Positions 8,179 through 14,489 of a stretch of 17,597 nucleotides of DNA are shown one piece after another. Positions within the stretch are counted from its first letter, which is position 1. Every line of letters begins with the position of its first letter. Source of the stretch: an uncultured Erysipelotrichaceae bacterium (GTDB taxonomy: Bacteria > Bacillota_I > Bacilli_A > Erysipelotrichales > Erysipelotrichaceae); NCBI GenBank assembly GCA_902795525.1, contig CADBLN010000092.1, forward strand, positions 1 through 17,597, in the 5' to 3' direction. The notes below the pieces were generated by a model that worked only from the letters and a program-made list of their open reading frames with translations, did not search any database and had not been told where the DNA came from. Position numbers and translations under genes: made by a program.

Positions 8179-8880
8179 TTACCACTCCAATTGTGATGCC
8201 GTTAGCTTGTTTTTGTTAATAGCAGCATCTCTTATCTGTCCATCTCTTAACTTAACCACTTTATCTGCCATGTCTTTAATGGCATCGTTGTGGGTTACCA
8301 TCACTATGGAACTGCCATATTTATTGTTTACTGTCTCAATCAGTTTTAGTATTTCTTTTGAAGTTGAATAATCTAAGGCCCCAGTTGGTTCATCACACAA
8401 AAGAATATCTGGATTTTTAACAACAGCTCTTCCAATTGCTGTGCGTTGTTGTTGGCCGCCTGAAAGCTGATTGGGTAATTTATCCTTATGATCTGTTAAG
8501 CCCAAAACATCTATAAGATCATCCACATTTAAAGGGTGCTTCGACAAATAAGCACCTACTTCAATATTTTCTCTTACTGTTAAATTTGGAATTAGATTGT
8601 ACATCTGAAAGATATACCCGAGATGCTCACGACGATATTGAGTTAAGGCCTTTTCATTCATTGACTCCATTGAATGTCCGTTGACAATGATGTCACCACT
8701 ATCGGCCTTATCAATACCTCCAATAATGTTTAGCAAAGTTGATTTACCTGATCCACTTGGTCCCAACAGAACACAAAACTCACCTTTTTCAACTTCTAAA
8801 TCTATCCCCTTTAATACTTGAAATTGACTGTCTCCTTCTCCAAAAGACTTAAAAATTTGTTTTAATTGTAGAAATGCCAT
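8179..8880 (-). CDS. ABC transporter ATP-binding protein, MacB/LolD type
   Basis: The 233-residue ATPase has all catalytic motifs: Walker A GPSGSGKST (40-48), Q-loop Gln92, signature LSGGQ (139-143), Walker B ILLCDEPTGALD with Glu164, and H-loop His197 in VTHND. The wording of these motifs is that of the LolD/MacB/FtsE group, which pairs with FtsX-type permeases, and such a permease follows immediately. GAGGT lies about five bases before the ATG. It is the first gene of the operon, with a good promoter and a perfect palindromic operator directly upstream. The ATPase works at the inner face of the membrane as a homodimer on the permease. Confidence 0.95.
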   Translation of the reverse strand: MAFLQLKQIFKSFGEGDSQFQVLKGIDLEVEKGEFCVLLGPSGSGKSTLLNIIGGIDKADSGDIIVNGHSMESMNEKALTQYRREHLGYIFQMYNLIPNLTVRENIEVGAYLSKHPLNVDDLIDVLGLTDHKDKLPNQLSGGQQQRTAIGRAVVKNPDILLCDEPTGALDYSTSKEILKLIETVNNKYGSSIVMVTHNDAIKDMADKVVKLRDGQIRDAAINKNKLTASQLEW

Positions 8881-8889
8881 AGATTACCT

Positions 8890-8911
8890 CATATGAACAA
8901 TTGTTCATATG
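8890..8911. promoter_or_regulatory. Perfect 22-bp palindromic operator, TetR-type
   Basis: The half-sites CATATGAACAA and TTGTTCATATG match at every base. The palindrome begins three bases after the -10 box and ends at the ribosome site of the ATPase gene, covering the predicted transcription start. A core with TGAACA/TGTTCA arms is common in operators of TetR/AcrR-family repressors. A bound dimer would block the operon. No TetR gene lies in the window. Confidence 0.75.
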
Positions 8912-8914
8912 TCA

Positions 8915-8943
8915 ATAATATACCATAAGTTAGCGTATGGCAA
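8915..8943 (-). promoter_or_regulatory. Promoter of the ABC-lipoprotein operon
   Basis: The -35 box TTGCCA (8943-8938), a 17-bp spacer and the -10 box TATTAT (8920-8915) form a good sigma-A promoter. The start of transcription should fall within the adjacent palindrome at 8890-8911. Confidence 0.75.
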
Positions 8944-8965
8944 CCCTTATTATCATAATCTAACC

Positions 8966-8991
8966 AAAAAAAATCAGATATTTCTATCTGA
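8966..8991 (-). terminator. Intrinsic terminator of the flavodoxin gene
   Basis: TCAGATA (8974-8980) and TATCTGA (8985-8991) pair around a four-base loop. On the minus strand the stem is followed by eight T. It starts five bases past the flavodoxin stop and separates that gene from the ABC operon. Confidence 0.85.
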
Positions 8992-8995
8992 ATTT

Positions 8996-9418
8996 TTAAG
9001 CAACTAAATCTTTACCTAATTGCTGGCAAGCAGTCTCACCTTCAGCATCAGGAGTTAAATGCACTTGTAATGGCTCTGCTGCTAAAGTAATGCCATTGTC
9101 TGCACAATCCTGTGCCCAGGTTCTTAACCATTCACCATCACCCCAATCATATGATCCAAAAATAACCACCTTTTTATTTTGAAGTGTTGGTATTAGTTCT
9201 CTGTACATTGGTTCAAATTCACCAGTATCTAACTCTTCTGCTCCCATTGCTGGACAGCCCAACGCAAAACCATCATAATCAGCTGCACTCGCTACATCAA
9301 ACTCACTAACCGAAAAAACGCTAGCATCAGAACCAGCTTCTTTTACACCAGCTGCAACTTGATATGCCATAGCTTCTGTGTTCCCTGTCATAGTCCAGTA
9401 AATAACTGCAATTTTCAT
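8996..9418 (-). CDS. Flavodoxin
   Basis: The 140-residue protein has the FMN phosphate loop TMTGNTE at residues 9-15 after the first beta strand (KIAVIYW). The loops expected to flank the flavin ring carry GCPAMGAEELD and GSYDWGDGEW, where Tyr or Trp usually stack on the isoalloxazine. This is a short-chain flavodoxin of normal length. It carries low-potential electrons in the cytoplasm and can replace ferredoxin. GGAGG lies six bases before the ATG. The gene is alone between its own promoter and a strong terminator. A palindrome resembling a DtxR-family metal-repressor site covers the promoter start, which would suit a protein made when iron is scarce. Confidence 0.93.
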   Translation of the reverse strand: MKIAVIYWTMTGNTEAMAYQVAAGVKEAGSDASVFSVSEFDVASAADYDGFALGCPAMGAEELDTGEFEPMYRELIPTLQNKKVVIFGSYDWGDGEWLRTWAQDCADNGITLAAEPLQVHLTPDAEGETACQQLGKDLVA

Positions 9419-9432
9419 ATCATACCTCCAAG

Positions 9433-9450
9433 TTAGTTATTGCTAACTAA
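9433..9450. promoter_or_regulatory. Candidate DtxR-family metal-repressor operator
   Basis: TTAGTTA and TAACTAA form a perfect inverted repeat around TTGC. The outline resembles the known DtxR/IdeR site pattern (TTAGGTTAG ... CTAACCTAA). It starts four bases after the flavodoxin -10 box, over the expected transcription start. The regulator's identity is inference. Confidence 0.5.
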
Positions 9451-9454
9451 TGCT

Positions 9455-9484
9455 ATATTATCATTTCCTTTTTTATCTCGTCAA
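9455..9484 (-). promoter_or_regulatory. Promoter of the flavodoxin gene
   Basis: On the minus strand there is a -35 box TTGACG (9484-9479), an 18-bp spacer and a -10 box TAATAT (9460-9455) with an upstream TG. The start of transcription falls in the palindrome at 9433-9450. Confidence 0.6.
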
Positions 9485-9517
9485 TTAATATGATTATCAT
9501 CAAATCTAAATTTAATA

Positions 9518-9545
9518 ATTACAAAGTTAGAAAAAATAGTATAAT
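9518..9545 (+). promoter_or_regulatory. Leaderless-type promoter of the orphan ABC ATPase gene
   Basis: The -10 box TATAAT (9540-9545) ends six bases before the ATG at 9552, so the expected +1 is the A of the start codon. A weak -35, ATTACA (9518-9523), lies 16 bases upstream. No ribosome-binding sequence precedes the ATG. Confidence 0.6.
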
Positions 9546-9551
9546 TCAGTT

Positions 9552-10463
9552 ATGGAATATATATTGGAAACTCATAATCTAACAAAAGAATTTGATAAAA
9601 GACCTGCCATTAAGGATGTTAATATGCATTTGCGCCAAGGTGATATCTACAATGTTGTTGGACGCCACGGCAGCGGCAAAAGCACTCTTTTAAACATTAT
9701 TGCTGGTCTTTCATTTCCAACTAGTGGCTATTATGAACTATATGGTAAATTGGCTGATCAAGATAATATTCACAAAGAAAGAGTCGGCTCCCTTATGTCC
9801 TCGCCAGGCCTATACAATGATTTAACCGTTTTTGATAATGTAAAACTAAAATCACTGGCTTTAGGTCTTAACAATAATGATGAATTAACCAGTATATTAA
9901 TTTCTGTTGGTTTGATTGATTTGACCAACAGTTTAGTAAGGACATTAAGTTTCGACCAAAAGAAGTTGCTAGGTGTTGCAATAGCCTTGGTAGGAAACCC
10001 CGATATTATCATTTTAGATGAACCAACAGTTGGCTTAAATGGAACAAACTCAAACCTGATTAGAGATTTAATTCTAGAATTACACGAAAAAGGAAAAACC
10101 ATAGTTGTTTCTTCACCAGGCTACTATGAAATTAGTAGAATATCCAATATGTTTGGCTTTATGGATAATGGCGCTCTGACAGATGAGCTGACTGATGAAG
10201 CAATTATTGAATTCTGTACTCGTCATATTGATATAAGAACCTCTGATGCTCCTAAAGCTTGTACAGTGTTAGAAGGTTTAGGGATTACCCGTTATCTTGT
10301 CAAAGACAAGGAAACCATCCATATTTATGAATGGTTTGACCGCTCTGCTGAAATTGCCGAGGCATTGGTTAAAAATGACGTTCAACTCCTCGAGTTGGTC
10401 AAGAACAATCTTAATATCAATAGTTTCTTCCAAAAGAAAATGGGCTTTGGAATCAATTCATGA
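9552..10463 (+). CDS. Orphan ABC ATPase with degenerate motifs (BcrA/CcmA-type)
   Basis: The 303-residue protein starts MEYILETHNLTKEF, as BcrA-type antibiotic or peptide transporter ATPases do, and has a good Walker A (GRHGSGKST, 37-45) and Walker B (IIILDEPTVGLN, with Asp156 and Glu157). Other sites are abnormal. The signature is LSFDQ (132-136) instead of LSGGQ or a glycine-bearing variant. The Q-loop position reads MSSPG. The H-loop reads SSPGYYE, with Pro189 where His is expected. It may therefore bind ATP but hydrolyse it poorly, or work as half of a heterodimer. No permease gene is next to it. The C-terminal 80 residues follow the usual accessory-region pattern. It is transcribed alone, ends in a terminator, and seems to have a leaderless mRNA. 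Confidence 0.8.
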   Translation: MEYILETHNLTKEFDKRPAIKDVNMHLRQGDIYNVVGRHGSGKSTLLNIIAGLSFPTSGYYELYGKLADQDNIHKERVGSLMSSPGLYNDLTVFDNVKLKSLALGLNNNDELTSILISVGLIDLTNSLVRTLSFDQKKLLGVAIALVGNPDIIILDEPTVGLNGTNSNLIRDLILELHEKGKTIVVSSPGYYEISRISNMFGFMDNGALTDELTDEAIIEFCTRHIDIRTSDAPKACTVLEGLGITRYLVKDKETIHIYEWFDRSAEIAEALVKNDVQLLELVKNNLNINSFFQKKMGFGINS

Positions 10464-10497
10464 AAAGAAAGTATCTTATTCGATACTTTCTTTTTTT
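10464..10497 (+). terminator. Terminator of the orphan ABC ATPase gene
   Basis: GAAAGTATC (10467-10475) and GATACTTTC (10482-10490) pair perfectly around TTATTC and are followed by seven T. The stem can extend with the flanking A/T bases, so it may also help stop leftward transcription from the opposing anti-sigma gene. Confidence 0.9.
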
Positions 10498-10518
10498 GTC
10501 ACATTACAGATTGCTGTT

Positions 10519-11742
10519 TTAATCATTATATTCCTTTTCATGTTTAATAATTGCACCTGTAGTTGCTTCAATCTCATAGTCAAACTCATAATTACCGCTT
10601 TCGAAGCTAACTTCGTAAACCATTTTTCCATTTTCCATATCTAGATCAAGTTCTAAATCTCTAACACTTGAACTGCTTACACCTGCATGAGCAAAGGCAA
10701 TTTGCTTAGCTTCTTCACCGCTAATGTAATTGGTTGAAGAACTTGATGTATTATTAGAATTGCTGCTAGCTGGTTTATCAGTATTTGTGTTATTAGGTCC
10801 AAATACAATTATCTCTCCTGTTGTAGCATTTATATCAAATTCATATTCAAATCCAGCACTGTCAAACTCGACTTCATAAACCATAACATGATGCTCAAAA
10901 TCTAAATCAACTTCAATGTTATATGCATCTGCTTTGGCAACACCTGCTTTTGTTAATGCAATCTCAAGAGCCTTTTCTGCACCAATGTATCCCTGTTGAC
11001 TAGCTGTACCAGTTGATGAAAGCTTATCCGTTGTTTTTTGTTTATTCAATAAATTTAATTCATTAATGCTTAATTCTGATAAATCCTCAACTGTATACAA
11101 TGGATTATTATCAGCAATCTCTTTAATTAACTGAGCTTTACCACTGGAGATATTCTTTTCTTGTGATAATAAAGTTATTTCATTATTCTTTTCAAGAGTT
11201 TGAGTTAATATTGCAGCGGTCCCATCTAATAGTTGATTAACCTCAACTGTTAATTCATTTGATAATTGTTTGGCCTTGGCACTGTTGTTGCTATCGACGC
11301 TAATCAAAATTGAGTTAGCCATTTCACTAATATAGCCGTTTTTAACCATTGAACCAATGAGTGCATTTACTGCTACTTTAACATCACTTCCAGTTAAATC
11401 CATGTCTCCAATTATCTTCTGTCCATCCTCATTATTGGCCATGGCTTTAACAACCTTATTAGTTGGATTTATTTGCAGTTCAATGCTTGGGTTCACTTCC
11501 AAAATTACCTTGGCAGCAACAGTTTGTGCATTCTGCAAGCTATAGATTGTAAAAGACCCTATCACCAGTAATGCTGCCATTAAAACTGGAACAAGTTTTT
11601 TATACAAATATGTATGTTTTGGTGCTTCTACATATGGATTAATTGTTGTCTTTTTTGCATCTCTCATAATCTTCTTGAGCTGATCAGGTTTAATAGCTTC
11701 AATTGTAGTAATTAAATTCTCTTCAATTCTTTTATTTTCCAT
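10519..11742 (-). CDS. RsgI-like membrane anti-sigma factor with two PepSY domains
   Basis: The 407-residue protein has a cytoplasmic N-terminus (1-48, presumed sigma-binding), one membrane helix (about 49-69) and a long outer part. Residues 75-150 match the RsgI middle domain: VILEVNPSIELQINPTNKV, then NNEDGQKIIGDMDLTGSDV and ILISVD. The Asn84-Pro85 bond lies in the motif where RsgI proteins are known to self-cleave. Two PepSY domains follow (about 252-314 and 339-401), each ending EFD...ATTGxII, joined by a Ser/Asn-rich linker. Such domains usually bind or inhibit secreted peptidases or sense peptides. It overlaps the sigma gene by one base (TAATG), and its GGAGG ribosome site lies inside the last sigma codons. 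I infer release of the sigma factor through proteolysis when an outside signal is sensed. Confidence 0.85.
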   Translation of the reverse strand: MENKRIEENLITTIEAIKPDQLKKIMRDAKKTTINPYVEAPKHTYLYKKLVPVLMAALLVIGSFTIYSLQNAQTVAAKVILEVNPSIELQINPTNKVVKAMANNEDGQKIIGDMDLTGSDVKVAVNALIGSMVKNGYISEMANSILISVDSNNSAKAKQLSNELTVEVNQLLDGTAAILTQTLEKNNEITLLSQEKNISSGKAQLIKEIADNNPLYTVEDLSELSINELNLLNKQKTTDKLSSTGTASQQGYIGAEKALEIALTKAGVAKADAYNIEVDLDFEHHVMVYEVEFDSAGFEYEFDINATTGEIIVFGPNNTNTDKPASSNSNNTSSSSTNYISGEEAKQIAFAHAGVSSSSVRDLELDLDMENGKMVYEVSFESGNYEFDYEIEATTGAIIKHEKEYND

Positions 11743-12299
11743 TAGTAACCTCCCTTTTCCAACTGTTCTCTTAATTTCTTAATTGCCCTGTTATATCTGG
11801 ATAAAGTTGCAGTTAAAGTTTTGCCCATGATCTTAGCAATCTCACGATGCTTGAAACCTCCTATTGCGTGCAACATCACGATTTCTCTTTCCTCATTGTT
11901 CAGAATTTTGAGGTATTGCTCAATAGTCAGTTTTTCTTCCGCCGACAGATTCTCGTTTGCTTCCACAAACATCCAATCTTCAATCTCTACTTTCAATACA
12001 TGAGCATCCTTACGTAAACGCTCATAACATAAATTACGAACAATCGTCATCATCCATGCTAATGCTTTACCATAGGGCTTATACTGCTTTGCTGAACTAT
12101 ACACAGAGAGGTAACAATCATGAACAATATCTTCACTTAAAGACGAATCTTTTAAGATTGACAATGCATACCCATAGATAGCGCTACTTGTATACTCATA
12201 AAGTCTTTGCATGCCATCAAGATTACCTTCAGCCATATCAAAAATGCATTTTTCAATATAGTTATTGTCATACTCTTTTAATATGTTCCGACCAGCCAT
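11742..12299 (-). CDS. ECF-type RNA polymerase sigma factor
   Basis: The 185-residue protein has sigma region 2 at about 25-95 (YGYALSILKDSSLSEDIVHDC, AWMMTIVRNLCYERLR) and region 4 at about 120-178, with the helix-turn-helix FKHREIAKIMGKTLTATLSR. Regions 1 and 3 are missing, as in extracytoplasmic-function sigma factors. AGGAGGAATT precedes the ATG. The next gene encodes its presumed membrane anti-sigma partner and is translationally coupled. A TATAGT sequence lies just upstream as a possible -10, but no clear -35 goes with it, so the promoter is uncertain and could be self-recognised. The target genes are not visible from this window. Confidence 0.9.
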   Translation of the reverse strand: MAGRNILKEYDNNYIEKCIFDMAEGNLDGMQRLYEYTSSAIYGYALSILKDSSLSEDIVHDCYLSVYSSAKQYKPYGKALAWMMTIVRNLCYERLRKDAHVLKVEIEDWMFVEANENLSAEEKLTIEQYLKILNNEEREIVMLHAIGGFKHREIAKIMGKTLTATLSRYNRAIKKLREQLEKGGY

Positions 12300-12356
12300 A
12301 ATTCCTCCTGTTCTACTATACTAATGAATAAAGCCAGCATTTTATTGCAAAAGATT

Positions 12357-12385
12357 AAAAAACTTAATCAAATTTGATTAAGTTT
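12357..12385 (-). terminator. Terminator of the zinc-uptake operon
   Basis: AAACTTAATCAAA and TTTGATTAAGTTT form a perfect 26-bp palindrome (12360-12385), followed on the minus strand by a T run. It begins five bases past the stop of the last operon gene and separates it from the sigma factor gene. Confidence 0.88.
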
Positions 12386-12389
12386 ATCA

Positions 12390-12935
12390 TTATCTATATA
12401 TTTCTGCGTTTTCTACCGTTACATACGTGAAACCATTAAAATTATGAGCCGTAAAAACTCCTGTAACCGTAACTTTTTCTCCTTCATTAGGATAGTGATA
12501 ACCATCTTTCAAAATAAATTCCACTCCTTGAGCACAACATGCTGTTGCATCTGGAATGATACACATATTACTAGAAACAGTTTGTTGGTCATCTGTATAA
12601 ATTGAAAAGAAACCTTCCATTCTTATCACTTGTTTGTCATAGTCGTTGGGAGCAAACATCATCTCATTTACCTGAGCATAAATCATATTCCCTGACATCT
12701 CAGTTAAATCAACATCAATATCACCTTTGTCATATTCTGAAACAACGCCATCATCAACCAAAGGATAATACTCAATCTCCTTTTTTTCTGAATCACCACT
12801 TCTTATTGCTTGGCTTTCTAGAACATCTGAAACGCTCTGACTGGTTGATACCTTATTCTTGTTGATAACTCCGCCTTCAGCACATCCTGTTAAGAAAACA
12901 ACAATTAGCAAGACTATCAAACTCTTGTTTTTCAT
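12390..12935 (-). CDS. Double-cysteine lipoprotein of the zinc-uptake operon
   Basis: The 181-residue protein has a lipoprotein signal ending Leu-Thr-Gly-Cys18, a polar linker (about 20-90) and a C-terminal domain (about 95-181). In that domain KQVIRMEGFF, then MCIIPDATACCAQGVEF (Cys125 and the pair Cys133-Cys134) and GEKVTVTGVF resemble the C-terminal domain of TIGR03943/DUF1980 proteins, which also carry a CC motif in an OB-like fold. That likeness is my reading from memory. The ATG follows the permease stop directly, with GGAGG inside the permease's last codons. Its place in a Zur-led operon suggests a role in capturing or handing over zinc at the outer membrane face. I do not know a characterised homologue. 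Confidence 0.72.
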   Translation of the reverse strand: MKNKSLIVLLIVVFLTGCAEGGVINKNKVSTSQSVSDVLESQAIRSGDSEKKEIEYYPLVDDGVVSEYDKGDIDVDLTEMSGNMIYAQVNEMMFAPNDYDKQVIRMEGFFSIYTDDQQTVSSNMCIIPDATACCAQGVEFILKDGYHYPNEGEKVTVTGVFTAHNFNGFTYVTVENAEIYR

Positions 12936-13772
12936 TTAACAGCCTCCTTCAAACCTGCCTATAATATAACATACTACAAAAACTATTACATTAATTGCAA
13001 CTATTGTGCTCCCCACTGGTGAGCTAGATATAATGGAAACAGACATCCCAACTAAAGCTGCAATTACTGAAATAACGGCTGAAGCAATAGTAACCATTTT
13101 GAAATTTTTAAACACACACATAGCTGATAAAGCCGGAAAGATTACCAGTGCTGAAATCAAAAGTGATCCTACAAGGTTCATAGCAAGCACAATGATAATC
13201 GCAACTACAACCGCAATCAATAGGTTATATCTATCGACATTAATTCCCGTAGTTTTAGAAAAGTCTTCATCAAAAGTAATCGCAAATATTTTGTTATAGA
13301 AAATGATAAACAATACTACCACAATTAAAGATAAGATAATACTTAACCATACTTCAGTTTTATTCAAAGTAAGAATTGATGTTGAACCAAATAAGGTTGT
13401 GCAGACATCACCACTGATATTGGAACTATTTGGATTCAAATTCATCACTAAATATCCAAACGCTAACGCTCCAACTGAAATCATCGCAATAGCGGCATCT
13501 CCTTTTATTTTGGTGTTTTTCCCTGTCTTTAACAGTAAGATTGCACTTACTATTGTGAAAGGTAAAACTAGAATCATTTCATTGCTCATTTTTAAAACAC
13601 TGGCTATTGCCATGCCACCAAAGGCCACATGTGATAAACCATCGCCAATAAAAGAAAAACGCTTTAGCACTAAAGTGACCCCCAATAATGATGAGCACAA
13701 TGCCACTAGTACTCCAACGATAATTGCATAACGAACAAATGGATACTGCAGATACATTATCAACTTAGCCAT
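12936..13772 (-). CDS. znuB: Zinc ABC transporter permease, ZnuB family
   Basis: The 278-residue membrane protein belongs to the ABC-3 family of metal permeases. After MAKLIMYLQYPFVRYAIIVG it has the conserved SSLLGVTLVLKRFSFIGDGLSHVAFGG segment, then about seven to eight further hydrophobic segments, with the coupling stretch DEDFSKTTGINVDRYNLL near residue 170. The ATG at 13772 is chosen because GGAGG lies eight bases upstream; an in-frame GTG at 13778 is too close to it. The start overlaps the ATPase stop by eight bases, showing coupling. It forms the membrane channel for zinc delivered by ZnuA. Manganese cannot be excluded from this subunit alone, but the operon context favours zinc. Confidence 0.92.
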   Translation of the reverse strand: MAKLIMYLQYPFVRYAIIVGVLVALCSSLLGVTLVLKRFSFIGDGLSHVAFGGMAIASVLKMSNEMILVLPFTIVSAILLLKTGKNTKIKGDAAIAMISVGALAFGYLVMNLNPNSSNISGDVCTTLFGSTSILTLNKTEVWLSIILSLIVVVLFIIFYNKIFAITFDEDFSKTTGINVDRYNLLIAVVVAIIIVLAMNLVGSLLISALVIFPALSAMCVFKNFKMVTIASAVISVIAALVGMSVSIISSSPVGSTIVAINVIVFVVCYIIGRFEGGC

Positions 13773-14475
13773 TCTCACAGCCTCCTACATAATCTTTAAA
13801 GTGCTTGCCAGTCTCACTGTTGACATATTCTTCAGTCAAACCAAAGAAAATGCTTTTTCCAATATGTAAAATCTTATTGGCATATTTTAAAGCTGTATTA
13901 ACATCATGGGTAACCATGATTATGGTCACACCTTCAGTGTTTAGCTTCTTTATTATTTCATACAGTTCTTGAGCAACCTTTGGGTCTAAACCAGCAACAG
14001 GTTCATCTAGTATTAGTAATTGGTCTAGAGCACAAAGTGCTCTAGCCAATAAAACTAGTTGCTGCTGGCCACCTGAAAGGGCACGATAACTCTGTTTTGC
14101 TAAATCTAAAATGCCCATCTTCTGCATTTTATCTTTCGCCATGTTTTTCTCTTCATTGCTATAGAAAAAGCCTTTGCTCTTTCCTTGAAAACCACTTAAC
14201 ACAATTTCTTCCACTGCAGCCGGAAAATCTTTTTGAACTTCTGTTTGCTGTGGCAAGTAGCCAATCCCGTTCTTTTTAAAATTAGCAGCAAACTCTATCT
14301 TACCTTTAAGCGTAGAGTTTAAACCTAATAAGGTCTTCATTAAAGTTGATTTGCCTGAACCATTTTCACCAACGACACACAAATAGTCGCCTTCAGCAAT
14401 ATTAAAGCTCAAGTTTTTTACAACAACATGATTGTCATAACCTAAATCTACATTCTCAACTTTAATTAGATCCAT
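13765..14475 (-). CDS. znuC: Zinc ABC transporter ATPase, ZnuC family
   Basis: The 236-residue ATPase has Walker A GENGSGKST (36-44), Q-loop Gln76 in GYLPQQ, signature LSGGQ (133-137), Walker B LLILDEPVAGLD with Glu158, and H-loop His190. The YLPQQTEVQKDFPAAVEEIVLSG stretch is characteristic of metal-type ABC ATPases. It starts 14 bases after the ZnuA stop, with AAAGGGG as ribosome site, and overlaps the permease gene. It powers uptake of the metal through ZnuB at the inner membrane face. Confidence 0.93.
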   Translation of the reverse strand: MDLIKVENVDLGYDNHVVVKNLSFNIAEGDYLCVVGENGSGKSTLMKTLLGLNSTLKGKIEFAANFKKNGIGYLPQQTEVQKDFPAAVEEIVLSGFQGKSKGFFYSNEEKNMAKDKMQKMGILDLAKQSYRALSGGQQQLVLLARALCALDQLLILDEPVAGLDPKVAQELYEIIKKLNTEGVTIIMVTHDVNTALKYANKILHIGKSIFFGLTEEYVNSETGKHFKDYVGGCENG

Positions 14476-14489
14476 AGGAATTCCCCTTT

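Noticed and set aside
9490..9500. ATGATTATCAT palindrome between the flavodoxin and ABC ATPase genes as a Fur box
   Set aside because: It is only 11 bases long, AT-rich, and upstream of the -35 elements rather than over a promoter, so chance is a sufficient explanation.
13003..13731. Long plus-strand reading frames opposite znuB, and similar ones opposite other minus-strand genes
   Set aside because: They have low-complexity composition, no ribosome sites and no recognisable domains, and they mirror clearly identified genes.
13770..13778. GTG at 13778 as the znuB start
   Set aside because: It lies two bases from GGAGG, which is too close. The ATG at 13772 has the normal spacing of eight.
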